A model generated the notes under the pieces. That model did not search any database, was not told the origin of the DNA, and saw nothing but the letters and a program-made list of their open reading frames with translations. The position numbers were made by a program, and so were the translations under genes. From NCBI GenBank assembly GCA_907163375.1, contig CAJQUW010002133.1, positions 62,001 through 126,000 on the forward strand: a stretch of 64,000 bases of DNA. Reading direction: 5' to 3'. The DNA comes from Prostheceraeus crozeri. Taxonomy: Eukaryota; Platyhelminthes; Polycladida; Euryleptidae. The number at the start of each line of letters is the position of its first letter. Within the stretch, counting starts at the first letter, position 1. Shown here piece after piece: positions 42,029-49,716 of this stretch.

Positions 42029-43306
42029 TTACATGGCGTTCACCAAATTCATGTAGCGTGCGTGGACGTCTGCATTTTGGTTGGTTAAGTGGGCAATAAA
42101 CTCTTCCTTTTGAGTCAGCAAGTCACGCATGCTTTCCAATGTCTCATCCAAATAGTCTCCATTGCCATCTGTACGATTAGGTTCATGAATGTGTTGATTA
42201 AATGCCTCTTCCAACACGTGCAAGATGCGTTTGCGAGCATTTAAATGACGTTCATGGAGACGAATAGAATCGTTCAACAGTTGAACAATGGCGCTGTTTT
42301 TCAAATTGTTCAGTTGAATAATGTACTCGTGGGAGTTGTCAATGACAGGTGAATTGACTGGGTAAAACATTCTTTCCTCCACGGGGTGTGCGTCCATGGG
42401 TTGTTGAGAGGTTCCTACCCCCACTGAGTGTTGTTGTTGAGGGGTTCCTACCCCCACCGAGTGTTGTTGTTGAGGGGTTCCCACTCCTCTTGATTCTTGT
42501 TGATCAACCTCTGGATTTCCCACTGTGTTCGACATGGCTTGGACATAACTGTTGTGATCATTGACCGGACCTGGGTAGTTATCAAATGTCACATGACTTA
42601 GTGTAGGTTGAATATTCTCTAACGATAGAGGACTCATATCAATCTCATTCGCAGCCATGGCTAACACATCGGGCGGCAATCGATTCCATTCTTCTTGTAT
42701 TTGATGGACCGTATGGGTGGGATCCGGGGGAGCATCCACTCTGGCTCGATCGTCAACCATACTTTTCACGACAGCTTGTAGCATAGCGTGAGACGGATCA
42801 GGTGTTGCTAAGGCGGGATGATACGCTGGAGAAGGTTGAATGAGTGCTTCTAGACTATCGTCTGCATCCAAATCTGTATTCATAGGTTGAGGGGGTCGCA
42901 AGGGGATTGCACGACGTGAGGCAGGTGATAATTGACGATCTTGTCCTGTCAACGTAGAGGACACCTTCAAAGAGGGTCTCGGAACATGCTGTTGAATAAT
43001 ATACTTGAGTTTGCTCACATTTTCTCCCTCCATTCGCTCGTTTAAAATATGGGTATGTTGACGCGCAAATTGTTGAGCTGTCTTCCTATCCACCGTTCCA
43101 TCGAGGGTTTCCCCGCATAGACATGCATAGATGAACTCTTCACTTGCTTTTATCTCTTCTTTTGTTTTATATTTTAGATGGTGTGAATTAAAAATATGCC
43201 TTCTCAGACGATCTTTTTGATAAGGGCATTTACAGATAGGACATAGGGTTATTCTCAATTTTCGCAACGTCAGGGTCTCTTCACTTTCACGCGCTCCTCC
43301 CTTCAT
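42029..43306 (-). CDS. Zinc-binding protein with a coiled-coil tail
   Basis: The start is placed at MKGGARESEE (43306); an upstream in-frame ATG at 43384 would overlap the next gene more. An N-terminal Cys/His module (CPICKCPYQKDRLRRHIFNSHH...FIYACLCGETL...QFARQHTHIL) matches one in the 47014 gene. The middle is low-complexity with direct DNA repeats (GTTGTTGTTGAGGGGTTCC type at 42415-42485). The C-terminal about 100 residues are helical. Perhaps a scaffold or DNA-binding protein. Confidence 0.65.
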   Translation of the reverse strand: MKGGARESEETLTLRKLRITLCPICKCPYQKDRLRRHIFNSHHLKYKTKEEIKASEEFIYACLCGETLDGTVDRKTAQQFARQHTHILNERMEGENVSKLKYIIQQHVPRPSLKVSSTLTGQDRQLSPASRRAIPLRPPQPMNTDLDADDSLEALIQPSPAYHPALATPDPSHAMLQAVVKSMVDDRARVDAPPDPTHTVHQIQEEWNRLPPDVLAMAANEIDMSPLSLENIQPTLSHVTFDNYPGPVNDHNSYVQAMSNTVGNPEVDQQESRGVGTPQQQHSVGVGTPQQQHSVGVGTSQQPMDAHPVEERMFYPVNSPVIDNSHEYIIQLNNLKNSAIVQLLNDSIRLHERHLNARKRILHVLEEAFNQHIHEPNRTDGNGDYLDETLESMRDLLTQKEEFIAHLTNQNADVHARYMNLVNAM

Positions 43307-43736
43307 GGTTGATTTTTGTTGTGTGTTCCTGTGCATGCTTAAATACATTTGTTGGCCATTGAAACAAAATACTGAAATGAGCACAGATACGATTCAATGT
43401 CTCTTTGATATAAATAAGACTTGCTGCTGAAATCACACGTTTATGATACAGCTCTTGTACATAGGTCAAATGTTTTTCATTCATAAACTTCCATAGTGTG
43501 TCCTCATACAAAACGTCATCCTCAAAAATAGCCATGAGTAAATACACACGTCCCACGATGGAACAGCGGTCATTCAGTACCAATTGATTCAAATAGACGG
43601 TGGACGTGTCGGTAAACTCTTCTAATGTGGGGATATCATTGCCTCGGATGCGTTCATCGAACCAAAAATCAATAAGGATCTTCATCCGCGCTTGGTGCGA
43701 AGGAGTGGTCGAACTGTCTGTGGGCGTGATGTCCAT
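43287..43736 (-). CDS. Unrecognised 149-aa helical protein
   Basis: The ATG at 43736 reads MDITPTDSSTTPSHQARMK. The body is mostly helical, with acidic and aromatic residues. Its end overlaps the start of the next gene by 20 bp. No late motif or TATA is seen at the expected distance. Confidence 0.5.
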   Translation of the reverse strand: MDITPTDSSTTPSHQARMKILIDFWFDERIRGNDIPTLEEFTDTSTVYLNQLVLNDRCSIVGRVYLLMAIFEDDVLYEDTLWKFMNEKHLTYVQELYHKRVISAASLIYIKETLNRICAHFSILFQWPTNVFKHAQEHTTKINHEGRSA

Positions 43737-43819
43737 CTTCCACGCGATCGTCTTTTTCGAAGATGTCTTGTCCGAATAGGGCGATGTCGTCTTTTTCGAT
43801 AATAGGGTAGGAGTAACAT
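43682..43819 (-). CDS. Candidate 45-aa arginine-rich peptide
   Basis: Minus-strand ATG at 43819 (MLLLPYYRKRRHRPIRTRHL...), followed by KRRSRGRW. An ACTTAAA motif at 43851-43857 lies 31 nt upstream, the same distance as for the structural genes, which is the main reason for listing it. It overlaps the start of the 149-aa gene in another frame. Composition fits a protamine- or mu-like core peptide; expression is not shown. Confidence 0.35.
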   Translation of the reverse strand: MLLLPYYRKRRHRPIRTRHLRKRRSRGRWTSRPQTVRPLLRTKRG

Positions 43820-43860
43820 GATCTTATTTGAGAGAGCGTGACGATCCATAACTTAAATAG

Positions 43861-43980
43861 TCACTCATCGCGGTGAGTATGCGTACAATCTCTCTCAGAA
43901 GAAAAAGGAGTACCAGTAGCATGTTTTTCCAAATCTATCAACCCCAATAGCAGAATGCTTATAATATGGAAAAGCAACAT
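43861..43980 (-). CDS. Candidate 39-aa hydrophobic peptide
   Basis: Minus-strand ATG at 43980 (MLLFHIISILLLGLIDLEK...) has a transmembrane-like N-terminus. A second short frame, 43922-43824 (MLLVLLFLLREIVRIL...), overlaps it. Either could be a small membrane peptide; neither has strong support. Confidence 0.25.
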   Translation of the reverse strand: MLLFHIISILLLGLIDLEKHATGTPFSSERDCTHTHRDE

Positions 43981-43989
43981 GATTCATAC

Positions 43990-44388
43990 TTAGTCTGCGT
44001 CGCTTACATATTCTTCTTCTTCTGATGTCCATCCAACAGAGAAATATTCAAAATTAAACGTTATACAATAGACACCAAGAATCCCTTTGTTATCACTGTC
44101 CATAAATTCATAGTCCCATACGTTCTTTAGTGAGGCTAAATAGTCATCCATTTCTTCGACGTCACTTTCATAATACCGTTCACTGGCACCCATCAATGGT
44201 GGAGAACCATTTCTTTTGTATTCATAAATCATGAATGTGTCCATGGAGAGTTCACATTCAGGCTTCACTTTGATCTTCTCCTTCACATAGGGAATCACTT
44301 TCTCCAACATCGCGTGCGGTTGACATGTCGTTTTCGGGTAGATAATGAGCTGATTTGGATAGGTGTACACGTGAAAGTCTTCCATCAT
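43990..44388 (-). CDS. Unrecognised 132-aa acidic protein
   Basis: Starts MMEDFHVYTYPNQLIIYPK. A DVEEMDDYLASLKNVW segment and the last strand pair resemble the end of the 139-aa gene at 47954 (DVEELIDSLQKKL...GGILCMQIDIGF), so the two may be diverged copies. A CTAGGT motif (44418-44424) lies 29 nt before the ATG. Function unknown. Confidence 0.6.
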   Translation of the reverse strand: MMEDFHVYTYPNQLIIYPKTTCQPHAMLEKVIPYVKEKIKVKPECELSMDTFMIYEYKRNGSPPLMGASERYYESDVEEMDDYLASLKNVWDYEFMDSDNKGILGVYCITFNFEYFSVGWTSEEEEYVSDAD

Positions 44389-44429
44389 GTATGTGTCTTG
44401 ATCGTTTCTCCATTTTTACCTAGTTTTCC

Positions 44430-44550
44430 AATCGATAGGTGCTCCGATATAGAATGGGGTACACCCAATGCTCTGTTCTGTGCTCCCAGCATGGAATGGG
44501 GCACGTCTAATGCTCGGAGCAGGGGATGGGACAATTGCAACACTATAAAG
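44430..44550 (+). promoter_or_regulatory. GAGCAC/GTGCTC repeats and TATAAAG between divergent genes
   Basis: Words such as GGTGCTCCGAT, AATGCTCTGTTCTGTGCTCCC and AATGCTCGGAGCAGG are separated by GAATGGGGYACRYC repeats. TATAAAG at 44544-44550 points to the plus-strand gene. The layout matches the TIR promoters. Confidence 0.65.
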
Positions 44551-44650
44551 CCAAGTCGAAAATGTTCCACCTTCATAACACTCGTGAACATACAAGAGGA
44601 TGGTCGATCTCACCGGATAAAGGGTTCGGAACGCGTTAGAAGAGGCGATT

Positions 44651-45070
44651 GTGATCCCAGACACTCCACCACCGACCCCAGAAGAAGATGATTTTCCAAC
44701 GGATCTACCCTCTCACTGGGGCTCCATTCCCGATCTGGACGGACCGTATTCCCTCCCGCCGACGCCACCTGCCCTCGATGGACCTTATGTGTTGCCACCG
44801 TCACCCTCCGTCACCGATCCCGGATCGTCAAGTCTGATCGGCGAGAATTGGGAACTTGACTTTCTTTACGATGAGCAGGAGAATATTCCTCCTAGCATCG
44901 ATGACTATCCTGATCTCGATCTTCTATCCACCCGCCGTCCCTTTCGCGAACCATTGACGAACCTTAGTGATTATTTGAACCGTCGAACAGAGTTTGACAA
45001 CATCAACGAAGCCATCGCCAACTTGGATAGTGTGGACTTTATAAGTGAAGTCAGTGACTGGGTTTTTTAA
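44651..45070 (+). CDS. Acidic proline-rich protein, possible regulator
   Basis: About 140 residues. The N-terminal half has DGPYSLPPTPP and DGPYVLPPSPS repeats; the C-terminal half is acidic (ENWELDFLYDEQENIPPSIDD; DYPDLDLL). Such composition is common in transcription activators and in adaptor proteins like adenovirus E1A. The start given is not ATG; the real start is uncertain and may lie upstream nearer the TATA box at 44544. It is the only plus-strand gene in the right part of the element. Confidence 0.5.
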   Translation: MIPDTPPPTPEEDDFPTDLPSHWGSIPDLDGPYSLPPTPPALDGPYVLPPSPSVTDPGSSSLIGENWELDFLYDEQENIPPSIDDYPDLDLLSTRRPFREPLTNLSDYLNRRTEFDNINEAIANLDSVDFISEVSDWVF

Positions 45071-45089
45071 ATGTAATCATTCTTTCTAT

Positions 45090-45295
45090 CTTGTTTTCTT
45101 CTCAATAAACATACATGGTAAGGTTTGACTATTTTATTCAAGGGTGAACTGGGTTATAGGACATATCATGATAGAATAGAAGTTAAAATCAATGATTGAA
45201 TTTTAAGATTGGAAATTGTTCATAAAATTGACAGTGCTATCATTCCCAAGTCAATGATTATCAAAAATAACAGGTCATTGGAATAACATTTTATT
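45090..45295. terminator. Convergent polyadenylation signals and AT-rich spacer
   Basis: A plus AATAAA (CTCAATAAACATAC, near 45103) and a minus AATAAA (TTTATTATAG, near 45288) end the acidic gene and the exonuclease unit. Confidence 0.6.
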
Positions 45296-45480
45296 ATAGA
45301 GATGCACTTTCTTGAGTTATTTCACAACATGCATTATTCTTGCACAAGGTACGATGTTCGGCATAATCACTGAAGTTACAATAATGAACAATATAAGACT
45401 TGTGGAGTTGTCCATTGTCCACCGTGGTTGATTCATGCATCACAGTGATGTGATCAACCTTGGTCCAGGCCCATGCAGCT

Positions 45481-46293
45481 TCACAGGAATAATAATTTAA
45501 ATACAGTATGCACATAAAGTCGATAGTGTAGTTCAAAGCAATAATGAAGGAGAATCTCAACCACATCTGACAGCGCACAGTGGTACCCATACTGTACTTT
45601 GGCAGCTTGCGTTTCTGTGAGTGCTTTCCCTCGGCGTAAATGTAACAGGGCTCGACGGTACGCTTCTTTCCCTTCATACTGGGAATGATTCATCCAGTTG
45701 CATCCGCGACGCATATGTTCCTTGTAACCAAGTCTATACACTTCACTATCCCGCATACATGAGGTGAATATATTCCAATGAGAGTCAATGCGTTGAGACC
45801 ATTCGGGGAGAGAAATACTATCCATGGTCACTTTTACCAAGAGTTTTATGCTTTTCAACCAAGCTCTTTCCATCTCCGATAATCCATTCCCTACAATCAG
45901 TTCCGCGTCTCCATACTCGCGTGTCATTTCATGGACCCAGCCATTTAAACGGTGAATAATCACACTCTCTTCTGCACCACATTTTCCAATCACACGTGGG
46001 TTGAGACCGTGAATAAAATGAGTCGCAAAAACATCACACCCCGATGTCTCATGTTTGATAAAGTCATGGAAGCGCGATGTAATGGTCACATATCCGGTCG
46101 GTTTATCGTCTCTGGGCGTATAATAACACCAAATGGCAGCGACTTCCTGCATGGGATCTCCTTCCGTATCAAATACGATGAAATTGCGTACCGGCTTCTT
46201 CTGCTCCACCCACCATTGTTGTACTTTAGGATGATCAAATGTAATGGAATAAGAACCTTGCATGAGCTCGCCCAAATGCTGAATCCGACGCAT
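45481..46293 (-). CDS. DEDDh-type 3'-5' exonuclease
   Basis: 270 residues. Exo I is FIVFDTEGD (D-x-E). The exo III-like motif is HCALSDVVEIL (His then Asp five residues on), preceded by YGDAELIVGNGLSE. This is the DnaQ/TREX-like DEDDh layout. It could proofread, trim ends or destroy competing DNA. A TATA box identical to that of the TIRs (46325-46335, minus) lies 31 nt before the ATG. Coding-like sequence continues beyond the stop to about 45294, so the C-terminus is uncertain. The family call rests on the two motifs. Confidence 0.65.
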   Translation of the reverse strand: MRRIQHLGELMQGSYSITFDHPKVQQWWVEQKKPVRNFIVFDTEGDPMQEVAAIWCYYTPRDDKPTGYVTITSRFHDFIKHETSGCDVFATHFIHGLNPRVIGKCGAEESVIIHRLNGWVHEMTREYGDAELIVGNGLSEMERAWLKSIKLLVKVTMDSISLPEWSQRIDSHWNIFTSCMRDSEVYRLGYKEHMRRGCNWMNHSQYEGKEAYRRALLHLRRGKALTETQAAKVQYGYHCALSDVVEILLHYCFELHYRLYVHTVFKLLFL

Positions 46294-46324
46294 CGTGAAA
46301 TGAATCTCGTCTTGTGTGTCTCGA

Positions 46325-46335
46325 CTTATATACCC
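46325..46335 (-). promoter_or_regulatory. TATA box for the exonuclease gene
   Basis: Minus-strand GGGTATATAAG, the same word as in both TIRs, 31 nt from the ATG. Confidence 0.75.
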
Positions 46336-46427
46336 GTCCCTAGGATGGTGTACAACATGATTGGTTTAGCGATGATGACGTCTCCTTCGACGTTTTCCTC
46401 CTCCTGATATTTTATTCGCTAAAGCAC

Positions 46428-46640
46428 TTACGCCTGCGGTACCGGCTGCACCGCTGCTCCCAACGCTGCAGCTTTCCCTGCGGCAATAAGTGCAGGGACG
46501 AGGGGGAGTAAAAATGGGAGGATACCTCCTCTTTGTTTACGACTCCCGCGGTAGATTCCACCTTTTTGTCTTCGGCTACCACGGTAAATTCCCCCTTTCT
46601 GACGACGACGACGTCCGCGATAAATACCTCCACGTTGCAT
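46428..46640 (-). CDS. pX/mu-like core peptide precursor with RGGIYRG repeats
   Basis: 70 residues. Four copies of a (K/R)GGIYRG-type unit (MQRGGIYRGRRRRQKGGIYR...) precede a hydrophobic stretch GGILPFLLPLVPALIAAG. Adenovirus pX and its Polinton and adintovirus relatives join a basic part to a GGxLPxLxPxxAA stretch in the same way. It would condense DNA in the particle. A CTAAGT motif (46668-46674) lies 27 nt before the ATG. Confidence 0.7.
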   Translation of the reverse strand: MQRGGIYRGRRRRQKGGIYRGSRRQKGGIYRGSRKQRGGILPFLLPLVPALIAAGKAAALGAAVQPVPQA

Positions 46641-46669
46641 GATTACCGTGATAGGCTAGATGTCCCTAC

Positions 46670-46951
46670 TTAGTTCTTCATTAATAGTTTCCCTAACATC
46701 TTTAACTTTCCCAACTTGTTCCTATTTAGATCGCGTTTCAACCGTTGCCATTCTTCCTTTATCATTTGATTATTGGATTTATAACGTGGTCGCCACGCTG
46801 CTGGCAACAACGTATTGCCCAAATGACGTCGAATCAATTCGCCTTTATGTCTCTGAAAAGCTTCATGTCCTCTACGATGCATTTGAGATTTTATATACCG
46901 TTTCACATGTCTTACAGTTCCTCCTCTCTGGCGTCGTTTACGACGTGTCAT
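46670..46951 (-). CDS. Small basic protein (93 aa)
   Basis: Strongly basic (MTRRKRRQRGGTVRHVKRYIK...), with helical amphipathic segments. A CTAAGT motif (46978-46985) lies 26 nt before the ATG. Likely a nucleic-acid-binding core protein; no precise family. Confidence 0.6.
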   Translation of the reverse strand: MTRRKRRQRGGTVRHVKRYIKSQMHRRGHEAFQRHKGELIRRHLGNTLLPAAWRPRYKSNNQMIKEEWQRLKRDLNRNKLGKLKMLGKLLMKN

Positions 46952-47013
46952 GATTAATGTTTACGCTTCCCAATCATAACTTAGTCACAACAATAGGAGA
47001 ATGATCACTACAT

Positions 47014-47928
47014 TTATTCATCATCCAAATCTACATTATACGTGAACCAATTCAATTGGTTCTTCAAAACAATGGGTTTCAGAGGTCTCCCTCGTTTCTT
47101 ACTAAAGTCAAATGAATATTTGCGTGGGTCCCGATTTCTATTCTCTGGTCGAAGCGAGGCTTGGGGGACACTATTCACTTCCTTGGGTGGATTCGGTTGA
47201 CTCTCATATATCCGTTTCAACTTTTCGCGCTGATTTTTCCATATTTTCTTGCCCATATGCTCCTTATGCAGCGAGACAAATTGACGGACCTTCTCTTCCT
47301 CCACGTCACGGTGCAGCATCTCACCACAGACACACATATAGACAAAGTTGTCGCATGCCTCATTCGTCTTGCTCCACGCCGGTTTCCTTCCACACACCTC
47401 CTTATGTTTTTTGCAAACATGTTCCCATAAAAAGAATGCTTGGTACATGTTATGACACCAGGGACAGCGTGCCAACTTCACTTTTGACAAGTCGTACGGA
47501 TATGAATTCGTACTCTCCGGCTCCACTGGGCGATTCGGGTCCAAGGGTTCAGTGGGCATATACATGCTCAAATAGGGACATAAATGTTCATTCCATTCAT
47601 TCTCCTCCTCCTGTATCTTCTCATCACAGTACCTGCACCGACCCACACATGGGTGTTTATGGTAAGCTTCCATATTATAGTCTTGTTTGCAAAGCAGGCA
47701 GGTGAACTCACTCTCCTTGTCGCCCCAATAACCCCTATCCAGTGAGCACTGATGATCGGTAGTCCACCATTTTCCACAACGATCGCAATACTCCTTCCCT
47801 ATCTCCTTGCGTCCATGACGGATGCATTGTGAAAACAGTCGGAAGCGTTTATTGCAAAACTCGCACTCATAATAGGGTTGAGGGCGAGGACGGACTGTGG
47901 TTCGCCTCTTCTTTGTTGGTGGCTCCAT
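47014..47928 (-). CDS. Zinc-binding protein sharing the PolB N-terminal module
   Basis: The start is placed at MEPPTKKRRTT (47928), with a nuclear-signal-like KKRR. Residues 20-115 (YECEFCNKRFRLFSQCIRHG...CDRCGKWW...CLLCKQDY.MEAYHKHPCVGRCRYC...EWNEHLCPYL) match residues 3-105 of PolB closely, including spacing. A second module (CPWCHNMYQAFFLWEHVCKKH...FVYMCVCGEML...QFVSLHKEHM) matches the N-terminus of the 42029 gene. It may bring DNA or partners to the polymerase; inference. Confidence 0.75.
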   Translation of the reverse strand: MEPPTKKRRTTVRPRPQPYYECEFCNKRFRLFSQCIRHGRKEIGKEYCDRCGKWWTTDHQCSLDRGYWGDKESEFTCLLCKQDYNMEAYHKHPCVGRCRYCDEKIQEEENEWNEHLCPYLSMYMPTEPLDPNRPVEPESTNSYPYDLSKVKLARCPWCHNMYQAFFLWEHVCKKHKEVCGRKPAWSKTNEACDNFVYMCVCGEMLHRDVEEEKVRQFVSLHKEHMGKKIWKNQREKLKRIYESQPNPPKEVNSVPQASLRPENRNRDPRKYSFDFSKKRGRPLKPIVLKNQLNWFTYNVDLDDE

Positions 47929-47953
47929 TATATCGTGGTTCAGATAATATATC

Positions 47954-48373
47954 TTACGTAAACAATGAACCAAACCCAATGTCAATCTGCATACACAAGA
48001 TTCCTCCAAAATAACGACACTCCAGTTGAGAACGTAACTTCTTCTGCAATGAATCAATCAGTTCTTCCACGTCCCAATCGTCACCAATGTTCAAATAGCG
48101 ATAGGACACGTCCAGTGCACCTTTGGGGAACTTTGCAGATGTTCGAATATCAAACAAGAAGCGTGGTCCATACAGTATTACATTCAACAACTGAATACGA
48201 AGCTCTGCAATAATCTTCTCTAACGACACACTCTTCTCCTTTGTCGGAATAATATACAGTGTATTACAGTCTCGTTCCACAATAAAGTCTTTCGATGAAT
48301 AAGGTGTATAGGATATCTCCTCCTTGGGATGACGTGTCGCAGCTAGAGGGCGTAACGTTAATGTTGTCGACAT
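47954..48373 (-). CDS. Unrecognised 139-aa protein driven from the right TIR
   Basis: The TATA box in the right TIR is 33 nt before the ATG, mirroring PolB at the other end. Its C-terminal half resembles that of the 132-aa gene at 43990. No family recognised. Its position suggests early expression. Confidence 0.6.
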   Translation of the reverse strand: MSTTLTLRPLAATRHPKEEISYTPYSSKDFIVERDCNTLYIIPTKEKSVSLEKIIAELRIQLLNVILYGPRFLFDIRTSAKFPKGALDVSYRYLNIGDDWDVEELIDSLQKKLRSQLECRYFGGILCMQIDIGFGSLFT

Positions 48374-48376
48374 ATG

Positions 48377-48637
48377 ATGAGAATGATTTTCTCTGACAGC
48401 GTCTTTCCTTATATACCCTGCGGTGACTCATCACACGTGCTCGGCGCCCCGTGCTCCGATTGGTGCTCCGTGCTCTACCCCCAAGTGCGCCGATGCGTGC
48501 TCTGATGCGTGGGCGTGTGCTCCGTTTCCTGTCTTCTTCGCTACCCGTGCTCTGATGCGTGGGCGTGTGCTCCGATGAATGGAGCAGGTCATGACCTCTC
48601 GTGAAAATGCGGCGGAAAGGGGCTAGAATTGGCTACT
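48377..48637. repeat. Polinton right TIR
   Basis: Reverse complement of 23783-24043 with about six differences, ending in GGCTACT. It carries a TATA box at 48407-48418 (minus) for the 139-aa gene. Confidence 0.95.
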
Positions 48638-48643
48638 TGTGAC
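48638..48643. repeat. Polinton target-site duplication, right copy
   Basis: TGTGAC, identical to 23777-23782. Confidence 0.95.
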
Positions 48644-49355
48644 ATTTAAAGCTAGGCCTAATTCTCAGTGCCGACTCGTGCGTGAATCCAATCACCACTT
48701 ATTTATCACCTTGAAAAAACGCTTCCTCAGGGAAAGAATTTTGCCGCGTCACGCTTGCGAATTTTGCACAATAGCATTCCAATAGCAAAATTCTTTACAG
48801 CTAAAATCAATAGAAATCATGAAAAATTGACAAACCTGCAATCTTAAGAGCACACATGAACCTCAAGCAAAAAACTGTGAAAATGACCCTTTAGTTTGAG
48901 ATGATGAATTGATACGCATACAGTAATAACGTGAGCAAAAAAGTAAAAAAAATGCCGAACTACTCACTACGAAAAACATAGATTCTATCTGCAGTTTACA
49001 AATAGTGCTATGAATTGAATATTAAGGCCTATACTTTAACAAAGCTAAGGGATTCTTCAAATAAATCAATCTCTGTCAATTAAGGTGCTTTTATTCGACA
49101 TTCTTCTCTACAAGGTCACTTTGTTAACAGCTTGCCCCGGTCCACCTCATCATTCTAATGCCTATGAAACAAAATTTCAACAACATCTTAATTGAAAGTC
49201 CATTTCCAGCCCCAAAGCAAAGTAGCTGCATGCTATAAAATAGTGTCATTTCTATAATGGCATTTACCACAATTCACGTTTTTGCAGTCGCTTCAATTAC
49301 ATATAACTTTTGGAAAGCGTGTATGGGCATGTTTCGCCTGTTTGTTCATTGGAAT
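48644..49355. other. Host DNA between elements, no gene recognised
   Basis: Presumed continuation of the intron interrupted by the Polinton. No exon of the 22996 gene is recognised. Confidence 0.4.
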
Positions 49356-49490
49356 TTAACCCATTTACGCCCAAAATTTTTCTGTCATGGATTTCTTTTG
49401 CTATCAAGATATATTCACCCAATAGTGCATAGAAGTCGAACTATGGCGTGTACTTTCCACTTTTGTTTAAGTAACATAGATATACGATGC

Positions 49491-49507
49491 TGTTCCCAAT
49501 GGGAACA
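49491..49507. repeat. piggyBac subterminal palindrome (left)
   Basis: TGTTCCCAATGGGAACA, followed by TTGGGC. Sister copies lie at 51912-51928 (TTT centre) and 52255-52271. Confidence 0.85.
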
Positions 49508-49716
49508 TTGGGCATATACACTATCATTAAGTTTATTATTTACAATTCTGATTCTGGTTTAAATTTTCATGCATGTAGATTATGTATAAATGTAGAAATT
49601 AGAAATACTTTATTGACCCAATTTCAATGCTAAACGCAGTTAAGTTCCTTACAAACTTCACAAATGAAAATCGGCAAAGCAAAATTAATTCCACTAAATG
49701 CAGTATTTATTTTCTT

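Larger units (their letters stand above)
23783..48637. mobile_element. Polinton/Maverick element, 24.9 kb, close to whole
   Basis: Terminal inverted repeats of 261 bp start with AGTAGCC, the usual AG-type Polinton terminus. The 6-bp target duplication TGTGAC flanks the element perfectly (23777-23782, 48638-48643). The TIRs differ at about six positions (near 98% identity), which implies a recent insertion. The gene set is PolB, integrase, packaging ATPase, adenain-type protease, major capsid and penton-type proteins, plus accessory genes. The left 5 kb is read rightward and most of the rest leftward. It looks close to whole, with perhaps two or three breaks. The layout is that of a Polinton with virus-like particle genes. 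Confidence 0.97.

Noticed and set aside
44314-44691. 125-codon plus-strand frame across the divergent promoter
   Set aside because: It consists of translated GAGCAC/GAATGGGG promoter repeats.
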